This document shows positions 1-5,969 of a stretch of DNA of 6,711 nucleotides, one piece after another. The notes beneath the pieces are model-generated. The model did not search any database and had not been told where the DNA came from. It was given only the letters and a program-made list of their open reading frames with translations. Each line of letters starts with the position of its first letter. Within the stretch, counting starts at the first letter, position 1. The translations under genes were made by a program, and so were the position numbers. Source of the stretch: CAYMJK01 sp043101635 (lineage in GTDB: Bacteria > Planctomycetota > Phycisphaerae > Phycisphaerales > UBA1924); the NCBI GenBank assembly GCA_043101635.1, contig JBICIE010000307.1:1-6711 (forward strand). The letters run 5' to 3'.

Positions 1-99
1 AACCACTTCCAGGCGCTCTCCGCCGCCCTGTCCGCCACCGTCGGGCTCGGCAACATCGCTGGCGTCGCCCTCGCCATCATGCTCGGCGGACCCGGCGCC
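1..99 (+). pseudogene. Inverted duplicate fragment of AGCS symporter gene
   Basis: Frame 1 of the plus strand reads 33 codons of the conserved N-terminal AGCS region: NHFQALSAALSATVGLGNIA, then GVALAIMLGGPGA. At base 99 the reading becomes antisense of the same gene and loses all similarity (SDVAEPDGGG and onward). It has no start codon and is not a separate functional gene. It is the part of the symporter gene that should follow the truncated minus-strand copy, and it supplies 12 residues (VALAIMLGGPGA) missing from that copy. It is listed so that a reader does not annotate a hybrid protein across the junction. Confidence 0.8.
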
Positions 100-159
100 A
101 GCGATGTTGCCGAGCCCGACGGTGGCGGACAGGGCGGCGGAGAGCGCCTGGAAGTGGTT
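1..159. repeat. 64-bp perfect inverted repeat (foldback) at the left end
   Basis: Bases 1-64 are the exact reverse complement of bases 96-159, separated by a 31-base loop (65-95). Both arms encode the same AGCS symporter segment, NHFQALSAALSATVGLG and following residues: the left arm on the plus strand, the right arm on the minus strand. The loop continues the plus-strand protein sensibly (VALAIMLGGPGA), so the left arm plus loop is real coding sequence joined backwards to its own complement. The base before the join matches poorly, but CGCC (96-99) is shared by both sides, a 4-base microhomology. The pattern is that of a foldback chimera from amplification or assembly. A real genomic inversion cannot be excluded from the sequence alone. 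Confidence 0.95.
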
Positions 160-348
160 GATGGCCCCGGGATCGCGTTTGTCGTCGTACTTGCCGCGAA
201 TGACCTGCGTGCCATGCGTCAGGGCCCGATACTGGCAGAAGCCGCTCCAGATCGTGAAGAGCACCCCCACCGCCAGCACGATGTACAGCACGTAGTCGTG
301 CCAGATGACGCTGTTCACTGCGCTGAGGCCGTCCATCAACTGCTGCAT
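96..348 (-). CDS. Alanine/glycine:cation symporter (AGCS family), N-terminal part only
   Basis: Eighty-four authentic codons start at ATG 348-346, with a ribosome-binding site GGAGAG just upstream (352-357). The protein begins MQQLMDGLSAVNSVIWHDYV, with a first membrane segment at about residues 19-36. It then has SGFCQYRALTHGTQVIRGKY (35-54) and the family hallmark NHFQALSAALSATVGLGNIAG (64-84), which lines the substrate and Na+ path in this family. Known members are inner-membrane carriers that import alanine or glycine with Na+ or H+ and are about 450-550 residues long, so more than 80% is missing. The minus frame stays open to base 1, but beyond residue 84 it is antisense of the gene itself (AGSAEHDGEG and onward), so the truncation comes from the foldback and not from a stop codon. 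The gene stands alone, divergent from the next gene. Its substrate cannot be fixed from this fragment. Confidence 0.9.
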
Positions 349-357
349 GCGCTCTCC

Positions 358-383
358 GTTCTGGGCTGGCGTTCTGGGCTGGC
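358..383 (-). repeat. 13-bp perfect tandem repeat in the symporter leader
   Basis: GTTCTGGGCTGGC occurs twice back to back (358-370 and 371-383 on the plus strand), followed by a degraded third copy (GTCTCGAGGCTGG). On the minus strand it lies directly upstream of the ribosome-binding site of the symporter gene, in what would be its 5' leader. It could be a regulatory binding site or simple slippage; nothing in the sequence decides between them. Confidence 0.6.
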
Positions 384-437
384 GTCTCGAGGCTGGTGTC
401 CCGGCCCCGTCCCCCGACGAGGTTGCGGACCCTGCGG

Positions 438-466
438 ATTCTGACCGATGATGGCGATTCTTGCAA
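438..466 (-). promoter_or_regulatory. Candidate sigma70-like promoter for the symporter gene
   Basis: On the minus strand TTGCAA (466-461; 4 of 6 to TTGACA) and CAGAAT (443-438; 4 of 6 to TATAAT) are separated by exactly 17 bases. Transcription would begin near 431, giving a leader of about 80 nt that includes the 13-bp tandem repeat and the ribosome-binding site. Match quality is moderate and chance matches are possible, though AT-rich hexamers at correct spacing are uncommon in this GC-rich DNA. Confidence 0.4.
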
Positions 467-524
467 CAGGAGGGCCCGCGGGCGCGGGGTACGGTACCGC
501 GTGGGCCCAAGTCTTCCTGATCTT

Positions 525-1211
525 GTGACGGTGAGCGGCGCGCTGGCGTCCCACTTGGCCCGCGTCGAGGCGGATCTGGCCTGTCAGCAGGCCGTGCGCG
601 GGCTGGACGCCCTTGATGAGCTGGATCTGCATCCGGTGATCGCGGCGGGGCTGGAGGCTGTCGGTTGCGGCGTGCTGCGGGAGGTTCGGTATCCCGGACC
701 GGTCGGGCGCCGGGCCAGGCGCTCGGAACGGGAACGCTGCGACCTGGTCCTGACCCCGGGCCCGGGCCAAAGGCTGGCGGATCCGGTCGAGGCCCTGCGG
801 GAGCAGGATCGCATGGAAGGGACGCTGTTCGCCCAGATCGGCGCCGGGCCGGACGAGGGGGTGGCGCCGCAGGACGCCCTCTGGCTGGAGGTCAAGACGC
901 TGGGGCAGTTCGCGTTCCGGGATGGGACGCCCGGGCCCAACCCGAGCTACGCCAGCGAACTGGTCGGGGGACCGGCCCGCGACATCGGGAAGCTGGCCCG
1001 CGACGGGCGGATCGAATCGGCGGCGGTTGTGATCGTGCTGTTCTGCGCTGATGAGGCGGTGGCGCGGCACGATATCGCGGCGGCGGCGATGCGCTGGCTT
1101 GACAAGGACCTGCCCTTTGCCGAGCCGCTGCTGGACGGTCTGCCGATCCAGGACCGGATCGGCAACGGCTGGTGCGCGGTGGCGCTGGTGCGCGTGCGGG
1201 CGCCGGGCTGA
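525..1211 (+). CDS. Unrecognised protein with PD-(D/E)XK nuclease-like signature
   Basis: I do not recognise this 228-residue protein as a named family. Its layout fits the PD-(D/E)XK (restriction-endonuclease-like) fold. A helical N-terminus (ASHLARVEADLACQQAVRGL) is followed by RERCDLVL with Asp73 at the end of a strand. Next comes ALWLEVKTLGQF with the ExK pair Glu122/Lys124. Then there is a helix with DIGKL (153-157), and a hydrophobic strand AAVVIVLF (166-173). The D...ExK...helix...strand order is what nuclease members use to hold a metal ion; catalytic activity is inference. No signal peptide or membrane segment is visible, so it is probably cytoplasmic. The start is uncertain: GTG 525 is chosen because coding-type codon bias begins there; GTG 531, 501 and 396 are in frame and none has a strong ribosome-binding site. 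The gene is alone on its strand and converges on lpxB. Confidence 0.72.
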   Translation: MTVSGALASHLARVEADLACQQAVRGLDALDELDLHPVIAAGLEAVGCGVLREVRYPGPVGRRARRSERERCDLVLTPGPGQRLADPVEALREQDRMEGTLFAQIGAGPDEGVAPQDALWLEVKTLGQFAFRDGTPGPNPSYASELVGGPARDIGKLARDGRIESAAVVIVLFCADEAVARHDIAAAAMRWLDKDLPFAEPLLDGLPIQDRIGNGWCAVALVRVRAPG

Positions 1212-1230
1212 CGCTCAGGCGTCATCCGGC
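1202..1230. terminator. Bidirectional hairpin spanning two convergent stop codons
   Basis: TGACGC (1209-1214) and GCGTCA (1219-1224) form a 6-bp stem with loop TCAG. Outside a small internal loop, GCCGG (1202-1206) can pair with CCGGC (1226-1230). The plus-strand gene's TGA (1209-1211) lies in the left arm and the complement of the lpxB stop (1215-1217) lies in the loop, so one structure could end both transcripts. There is no T-tract on either side, so any termination would not be of the classical intrinsic type. Confidence 0.5.
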
Positions 1231-2387
1231 AAGGCGCCGGCCATGTGGGCGATGATGCGGGCCGCCGATTTTGCCGCGTTGTGGCCCTGGAAGCGGGAGC
1301 AGATGTCGCGCAGGTCGGTCCGCTGGCGCGCCATGGCCTCGGGGTCGTCCATGAGCCGGCGGGCCGCGGCCAGCAGCGGCCCGGCGCCGCCGAAGTGCGG
1401 GATCAGTTCCGGGACGACGGCCGAGCCGGCGATCAGGTTGGGCAGCGCGAAGTAGCGGGTCGAGACGATCCATCGCGCGATGAGCCAGTACAGCAGCCGG
1501 CTGGACTTGTAGAACGTGACCATGGGCTTGTGCTGGCGCGCGATCTGGAGCGTGACGGTGCCGCTGACGACCAGCGCCAGATCGCACCAGCGGATGACGG
1601 CGTCGGCCTTGCCTGCGACCATGTGCAGGCCGTCGGGCCAGCCGCCCGCAGACTCGGCCATCTGGCGCAGGATCTGGGCGACCTCGTCGTTGACCGCGGC
1701 CACCACGCCGCAGAGGGCGGGCCGCTCGGCCCGCAGGGCGCGGAAGGTCGCCAGCAGCAGCGGGAAGTTCTTCCGCAGTTCGCTGGGGCGCGAGCCGGGC
1801 ATCAACGCAAGCTTCGGGTCGCCGCCGGGCAGTTCGGCGGCCTCGCGATCGAGCGCGTCGAGATCGAGCGGCTCATCGAAGAGCGGGTGGCCGACGAAGC
1901 GGGCCGGGACGCCGCGGGTGGTAAACCAGCCCTCTTCGAACGGCAGCAGGCAGAGGGCCATGTCGGTGAGACGGCGGAGCTTCCGGATGCGCCAACTGCC
2001 CCAGGCCCAGATCTGCGGAGCGACCAGATGCACGACTTTCACGCCGCGCTGTTTGGCCATGGAGCAGATCGGGAAATTGGCGGCGGGCGAGTCGACCGGC
2101 ACGTGCACCGTTGGCGTGCGCTCGTCAAGCCACAGGCCGACGCGCCGGTTGATCGCCCGATGCTCGCGGATCTTGGCGAGGCCGGGCAGCCCCATGACCG
2201 CGTCGCGTCCGGTGCGCTCGACGATCTCGGCGCCGGCCTGCTCCATGCGCGGTCCGCCCCAGGCGTACATGCGCACGTGGGGGGCGATGCGCCGGATCTC
2301 TCGGATCACGGCCGAGGCGTGGTCGTCCCCGCTCGGCTCGAAGCCGGTGAACAGGATGGTCGGGGTGTCGCTGGGGCCGGGCGGCAC
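1215..2387 (-). CDS. lpxB: Lipid-A-disaccharide synthase LpxB
   Basis: LpxB (glycosyltransferase family 19, GT-B fold) joins UDP-2,3-diacylglucosamine and lipid X into the lipid A disaccharide, on the cytoplasmic face of the inner membrane. The 390-residue length matches the family (382 in E. coli). Visible motifs, in order: GFEPSGD (15-21, matching AGExSGD), VDSPAANF (98-105, Asp99 at the conserved IDxPxFN position), APQIWAW (123-129), FVGHPLFD (164-171), LMPGSRPSE (195-203), SGTVTLQ (275-281), then ALPNLIAG and VPELI. In the last glycosyltransferase motif the usual Glu (SGTxxLE) is Gln281, a deviation near the UDP-sugar site. The start is GTG 2387, the first start after an in-frame TGA at 2399-2397; no good ribosome-binding site is seen. 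It is the last gene of a minus-strand run behind a histidine kinase and response regulator, not in the common lpxA/lpxD/fabZ setting. I am sure of the family. Confidence 0.95.
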   Translation of the reverse strand: MPPGPSDTPTILFTGFEPSGDDHASAVIREIRRIAPHVRMYAWGGPRMEQAGAEIVERTGRDAVMGLPGLAKIREHRAINRRVGLWLDERTPTVHVPVDSPAANFPICSMAKQRGVKVVHLVAPQIWAWGSWRIRKLRRLTDMALCLLPFEEGWFTTRGVPARFVGHPLFDEPLDLDALDREAAELPGGDPKLALMPGSRPSELRKNFPLLLATFRALRAERPALCGVVAAVNDEVAQILRQMAESAGGWPDGLHMVAGKADAVIRWCDLALVVSGTVTLQIARQHKPMVTFYKSSRLLYWLIARWIVSTRYFALPNLIAGSAVVPELIPHFGGAGPLLAAARRLMDDPEAMARQRTDLRDICSRFQGHNAAKSAARIIAHMAGALPDDA

Positions 2388-2401
2388 GGGCGACAGTCAA
2401 G

Positions 2402-2417
2402 CCGGCGGGGCCGCCGG
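2402..2417 (-). terminator. GC-rich hairpin between the response regulator and lpxB
   Basis: CCGGCGG (2402-2408) and CCGCCGG (2411-2417) are a perfect 7-bp inverted repeat with a 2-base centre, so the real loop would be about 4 bases. It begins 7 nt after the response-regulator stop and lies 15 nt before the lpxB start. On the minus strand the downstream bases are CTTGACTGTC, with no T-run, so it may be an attenuator, an mRNA-stabilising stem or a weak terminator. Confidence 0.4.
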
Positions 2418-2423
2418 TGTCAA

Positions 2424-3044
2424 TCAAAAGCCGGCGGCGGCGAACCAGTCCGACGGCTTGTGCTCCAGGGCCAGGGCGATGGCGAGCATCGATTCGACGC
2501 TGGGCAGGTGGGCTCCGCGCTCGATGGAGGAGAGCTGGCTGACGCTGACGCCGGAGCCTTCGGAGAGGTCCTTGAGCGTCCAGCCCTTCTCGGCCCGGGC
2601 CAGCCGGATCCGGCGGCCGAGTTCGGCCCGGAGCTTGTCCTGCGGGCGGCGCCCGAGGTCGAAGGCCTCGGCGGCCTGGGCGATGGAGCGGCGCAACTCC
2701 TCCAGCGAGAAGGGCTTGGCGAGGTAGTCAAAGGCGTCGCGCTTGAAGATCTCGCGCATGGAGTCCATGGTGGGGTAGCCGGTAATCACGATGACGCACT
2801 GGCTGGGCCAGCGCTGCTTGATCTCGGCCAGGACGTTCTCGCCGCTGTGGCGGCCCATCTTGATGTCGAGGAGGATGATGTCGGGGCGGCGCTCCTCGCA
2901 GGCCCGCAGCAGTTCCTCGGGCGTGGCGAAGACGCGGCTCTCGTGCCCCTCCTGCTCCAGGGCGCTGGCAATGTACTGCCGGAAGTCCTCGTCATCATCC
3001 AGTGCGGCGATCGAGAGCGACGGGGTCCCGGGCTTGTCGGCCAT
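2424..3044 (-). CDS. Response regulator: receiver domain plus XRE-family HTH
   Basis: This 206-residue cytoplasmic regulator has an N-terminal receiver domain (about 10-128). It carries the acidic pocket LDDDED (15-20), phospho-acceptor Asp60 in IILLDIKMG, switch Thr88 in VIVITGYPT and Lys110 in YLAKPF. All catalytic residues of a phosphorylatable receiver are therefore present. A short linker leads to an HTH_3/XRE domain at about 138-206: GRRIRLARAEKGWTLKDLSE, the recognition-helix region GVSVSQLSSIERG (165-177), then LPSVESMLAIALAL. The output domain is a Cro/CI-type HTH rather than the common OmpR, NarL or NtrC types. ATG 3044 lies 17 bp after the stop of the histidine kinase, its evident partner. 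lpxB follows after 36 bp. No strong ribosome-binding site is seen (TCCTCGCCC precedes the ATG), so translational coupling to the kinase is possible. Targets are unknown. Confidence 0.93.
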   Translation of the reverse strand: MADKPGTPSLSIAALDDDEDFRQYIASALEQEGHESRVFATPEELLRACEERRPDIILLDIKMGRHSGENVLAEIKQRWPSQCVIVITGYPTMDSMREIFKRDAFDYLAKPFSLEELRRSIAQAAEAFDLGRRPQDKLRAELGRRIRLARAEKGWTLKDLSEGSGVSVSQLSSIERGAHLPSVESMLAIALALEHKPSDWFAAAGF

Positions 3045-3061
3045 GGGCGAGGATACGGCGG

Positions 3062-4552
3062 TCAGCCCGGCTGGGCCCGCGCCTGGGCCCGGGCCGGGAG
3101 CAGGATCTCGAAGACCGCCCCGGATCCGTCGGTCCGGTTGCGCGCCATCAGCAGGCCGCCGTGCTCGCGGATGATGCCGTCGGAGACGGCCAGCCCGAGC
3201 CCGGCGCCGCGGGAGTCCAGGCGCGTCGTGACGAACGGCTCGAAGAGCGTCGAGATGATCTCGGAATCAATGCCCGGGCCATTGTCGCTGATGGTCACGC
3301 TGACCCAGTCGGTGTGCTCGCGGCGGACGGTTGAGGCCCCCACCGTCACGACGCCTGTGGCGCGCCCGGCGGCGGCGAAGGCGTCGGCGGCGTTGCGGAT
3401 CAGGTTCACCAGCACCTGCAGGATGCGGTCGCCGTCGCACTCGACCACCAGCCGATCGGGGGCCTGATTGACGAGTTGCACGGTGTCGAGTTCGCGGTCG
3501 AGGCGGACCAGCGTCATCGCCTCCTCCACCATGGGGCGCAGCTCGTGCGGCGAGGCGACGCTGGGACGGGCCCGGGCGAAATCGAGCAGACTCTCGCCGA
3601 GCCGCTCCAGGCGATGGACCACACGCAGCATGAGGGCGGCGTCTTCGGGGCGGGCCCGGTGCTCGGGCTCGGCCTGCAGCTTCTCCACCAGGCCCTTGAG
3701 CACCGTCAGCGGCGTGTTCAGTTCGTGGCTGATGCCGGCGGACATCATGCCCAGGCTGGCGAGCCGGTCGGATTCGGCCAGATTCCGGCGGGCGTTCTCC
3801 AGCAGGTGGTTCTTGCGGCGCAGGTCGGTTGCCACCGCCTCCAGCCGGCTGAGGGCGTCGGCAAGGTCGCGCTCGTGGCGCCGGATGGAGCGAATCGCGT
3901 GGTTGCGCGAGCGCATGATCTCGCCCAGTTCATCGGAGGCGATGTCGCGCTCGTCGATCAGTTCCTCATCGCGCCGGCCTTCCTGGACCGCCTGGTCGGC
4001 CTGAAGCAGGCGCCGGATCGGGCCGTAGACGTGCTGGGGCAGCACGAACAGCTCCAGCGAGACCGCGATCAGCCCGTACACCGCCAGCAGTGAGACGACG
4101 AGCAGGCCGTACAGCCGGAGCACCTGCGCCCGGGCCGATGCGCTGCGGGCGGTGGCAACCTGCACCGAGCCATCGGGCAGCCGCATCGCGGCCCGGGCGC
4201 CTGCGGAGGTGGCGCCCAGGAGCACGGGCGTCCCCGGCTCGAGGATGGCGGCCAGTTCGGCCATGTCGCCCGGGCCGGCCGGTTCGAGACGGACATCCTG
4301 CGGCGGCGCTGCTCCCGCGGCCACCGCCCGCAGGGTGGCCAGGGCCTTGTCCTGCTCGGCAGCCCGCACCACCGAGCCGATGGCGGGGCGGAGGGCCAGG
4401 ATCAGGATCACCGCCAGCGTCAGCGAGAAGAGCGTGTGCAGCACCAGCAGCTTCTTGCGGATCCGCATCTGGGCCAGCACGCGCGGGCGCCGGCGCACCG
4501 CGGCGTCGTGGCCGCTGTCGATGGGAACTGCGCTGGCTGGTTCGGCGATCAC
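3062..4552 (-). CDS. Membrane sensor histidine kinase
   Basis: A 496-residue two-component sensor. Membrane segment 1 is at about 35-54 (LLVLHTLFSLTLAVILILAL), followed by a periplasmic sensing region of about 90 residues with no recognised fold. Membrane segment 2 is at about 146-171, then a HAMP linker (about 174-226, with YGPI and SDELGEI) and a coiled coil (about 226-262). The HisKA domain has phospho-acceptor His276 in SAGISHELNTPL. The HATPase_c domain has the N box LVNLIRNAADA (Asn387), the G1 box ISDNGPGID (421-429), the F box LFEPFVTT and the G2 box GAGLGLAV. All residues needed for autophosphorylation are present. It is immediately followed by the receiver-XRE regulator, its likely phosphotransfer partner. 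The start used is GTG 4552, preceded by AGGATCAGG. An ATG at 4468 (MRIRKKLLVLHTLF) would remove a 28-residue charged leader and is a credible alternative. The signal sensed is unknown. Confidence 0.95.
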   Translation of the reverse strand: MIAEPASAVPIDSGHDAAVRRRPRVLAQMRIRKKLLVLHTLFSLTLAVILILALRPAIGSVVRAAEQDKALATLRAVAAGAAPPQDVRLEPAGPGDMAELAAILEPGTPVLLGATSAGARAAMRLPDGSVQVATARSASARAQVLRLYGLLVVSLLAVYGLIAVSLELFVLPQHVYGPIRRLLQADQAVQEGRRDEELIDERDIASDELGEIMRSRNHAIRSIRRHERDLADALSRLEAVATDLRRKNHLLENARRNLAESDRLASLGMMSAGISHELNTPLTVLKGLVEKLQAEPEHRARPEDAALMLRVVHRLERLGESLLDFARARPSVASPHELRPMVEEAMTLVRLDRELDTVQLVNQAPDRLVVECDGDRILQVLVNLIRNAADAFAAAGRATGVVTVGASTVRREHTDWVSVTISDNGPGIDSEIISTLFEPFVTTRLDSRGAGLGLAVSDGIIREHGGLLMARNRTDGSGAVFEILLPARAQARAQPG

Positions 4553-4574
4553 GCCCTGATCCTACAACTCCGCG
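4553..4574. other. Very short divergent gap between the kinase and rsmB
   Basis: Only 22 bases separate the divergent starts at 4552 (kinase, minus strand) and 4575 (rsmB, plus strand), too few for two ordinary promoters with leaders. Either the promoters lie inside the opposite coding regions, or the kinase really starts at ATG 4468, which would open a 106-bp intergenic region. Confidence 0.6.
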
Positions 4575-5969
4575 ATGCCTCGACCCGCAGCGCGTTCCCA
4601 CTCCACGCAGCCGCCCCCCGCCGACGCCCGCGACTGTGCGCTGCGCTGGCTGGCGATGCAGGCGGCCCGCTTCCCGACGCTGGACATCGCGCCGCTGGAC
4701 GCCGCCGGGCTCCCGGCGCGGGAGCAGGCCCTGGCCCACGCCATCGCCGACGCCGTCCGCGAGCGCTGGTTGAGCCTGGAGGCCGTGCTCAACGCCTTCC
4801 TCAAGCGCCCGCTGCGGGCGGCCGAGCCGGCGTCGCAGGCGGCCCTGCTGGGCGGGGCAGCGCAGTTGCTCCTGCTGGACCGGATCCCAGAGCACGCGGC
4901 GATCGATGAGTCGGTGCGCTGGGTCAAGCGGGCAGCGCGCCCGTCGGCGGGCGGGCTGGTCAACGGGGTGCTGCGGAACCTGGGCCGGGCGCTGGAGCGG
5001 GACAGCGCCGGCGCCATCGCCCGGCGCGAGTCGTTCGCGTGGCGGCCCGATGAGCTCCCGCTGGGCGCCGGGGCCATCGGCTTCAACCGGGCCCTGCTGC
5101 CGGAGGAGGAAGTGGCGCGCACCAGCGCGCAGGTGAGCCTGTCGCCATGGCTCGTGCGCCGGTGGCTGGCGGAGGATCCGCGCCGGGCCCGGGCCCGCAT
5201 GCTGCACACGCTGGCGGACGCCCCCATCACGCTCAATGTCGCCCACGCCGCCGCGCTGCCGCAGGGCACGCACATCCAGGCGCATGCGGCGCCGGGCAGC
5301 GCGATCTTCACCGGCTCGCGGGCGGAACTGACCGGGCTGCTGGCCGAGCATCCGGACATCTGGGTGCAGGATGCCGCATCCGCAGCCCCGATCGCGCAGT
5401 TCCAGCCGGCCCGCCCGCCGCGCCTGATCGCCGATGTCTGCGCCGGCTCGGGCACCAAGACGCGCCAGCTTGCTGCGCGGTTCCCGGAGGCTGAGATCAT
5501 CGCCAGCGACCCTGATTCGGCCCGCAGCGCTGCGCTCGGGCGCATCTTCGCGGGCGCAGCGCGGGTCCGGGTCATGGCGCCCGATGAGGCTCGCGCTGCG
5601 GCGCTCGGCCGGGCGGATCTCGTGCTGCTGGATGTCCCGTGCACCAACACGGGCGTGCTGGGGCGGCGGCCGGAGGCCCGCTACCGGGCCGGCCAGTCGC
5701 AGCTCGAGCGGCTGTGCGGCATCCAGCGGCAGATCATCGCCGACGCCATCCCGCTGCTCGCCCCCGCTTCTCGCGGGGGCGGCGTGATCCTCTACGCCAC
5801 CTGCAGCCTGGAGCCGGAGGAGAACGAGCGGCAGGCGGCCTGGGTGCGCCAGTGGCATCGCTGCTCGGTGGCCCCGGTGGTGTCGGTTGAGCCGGCGGGC
5901 CTGCCGGGCGAGGCGGCCGCCGGGTATCGCGATGGCGCCTATGCCGTGGCCCTTGGCGGGTTTGGGTGA
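4575..5969 (+). CDS. rsmB: 16S rRNA (cytosine(967)-C5)-methyltransferase RsmB
   Basis: RsmB methylates C5 of cytosine 967 of 16S rRNA using S-adenosylmethionine, in the cytoplasm. The 464 residues show the two-part family layout. A NusB-like RNA-binding domain at about 20-140 has the signature GGLVNGVLRNLG (126-137). The Nol1/Nop2/Sun methyltransferase domain has SAM motif I DVCAGSGTKT (287-296), the acidic SASDPD-type site IIASDPD (308-314), motif IV DVPCTNTGVLGRRPEARYR (353-371) and motif VI YATCSLEPEENE (407-418). The two cysteines of the m5C mechanism are Cys356 (motif IV) and Cys410 (the TCS nucleophile). It is slightly longer than the usual 430 residues or so, partly from a Pro/Ala-rich N-terminal tail and a small insert before motif VI. 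ATG 4575 is the first start; no clear ribosome-binding site precedes it. A hairpin at the stop codon may separate it from the next gene. Confidence 0.95.
   Translation: MPRPAARSHSTQPPPADARDCALRWLAMQAARFPTLDIAPLDAAGLPAREQALAHAIADAVRERWLSLEAVLNAFLKRPLRAAEPASQAALLGGAAQLLLLDRIPEHAAIDESVRWVKRAARPSAGGLVNGVLRNLGRALERDSAGAIARRESFAWRPDELPLGAGAIGFNRALLPEEEVARTSAQVSLSPWLVRRWLAEDPRRARARMLHTLADAPITLNVAHAAALPQGTHIQAHAAPGSAIFTGSRAELTGLLAEHPDIWVQDAASAAPIAQFQPARPPRLIADVCAGSGTKTRQLAARFPEAEIIASDPDSARSAALGRIFAGAARVRVMAPDEARAAALGRADLVLLDVPCTNTGVLGRRPEARYRAGQSQLERLCGIQRQIIADAIPLLAPASRGGGVILYATCSLEPEENERQAAWVRQWHRCSVAPVVSVEPAGLPGEAAAGYRDGAYAVALGGFG
5759..5781 (+). repeat. 9-bp perfect inverted repeat inside rsmB
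   Basis: CGCCCCCGC (5759-5767) and GCGGGGGCG (5773-5781) pair perfectly around the loop TTCTC. The stretch encodes the residues APASRGG just before VILYATCS, where family members normally have a short PGG-type turn. It therefore looks like a small palindromic insertion tolerated in frame at a surface loop. It could equally be chance in GC-rich DNA, but a 9-bp perfect stem with a 5-base loop is notable. Confidence 0.5.

Larger units (their letters stand above)
349..524. other. Divergent intergenic region between the symporter and nuclease-like genes
   Basis: These 176 bases separate the symporter start (348) from the likely start of the next gene (525). The plus-strand frame of that next gene stays open back to a GTG at 396. 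However, its codons from 396 to 524 (ATT, GAT, TCT, AGT, CTT, CCT, CTT) lack the strong G/C third-position bias seen from 525 on, so I treat the stretch as non-coding. It holds a 13-bp tandem repeat, a sigma70-like promoter candidate facing the symporter, and a 10-bp perfect palindrome GCCCGCGGGC at 474-483. Confidence 0.65.

Noticed and set aside
1..159. Terminal inverted repeat of an insertion sequence
   Set aside because: The arms encode a conserved symporter segment and no transposase is present; a foldback junction explains it better.
79..444. Plus-strand open frame starting MLGGPGA
   Set aside because: It begins in true symporter sequence but crosses the foldback at base 99 and becomes antisense of the symporter. 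It is a chimera, not a gene.
396..524. N-terminal extension of the nuclease-like protein from GTG 396
   Set aside because: The frame is open, but the codons lack the G/C third-position bias of the gene and no ribosome-binding site fits. The AGGAGG at 468-473 has no start codon within range.
336..1070. 244-codon open frame on the minus strand
   Set aside because: It is antisense to the nuclease-like gene and runs through the divergent intergenic region; it has no recognisable motif, while the plus frame shows coding-type codon bias from 525.
1245..3467. 740-codon open frame on the plus strand
   Set aside because: It lies antisense to lpxB, the response regulator and the kinase, all with clear family motifs. 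Its composition is the usual shadow of GC-rich genes.
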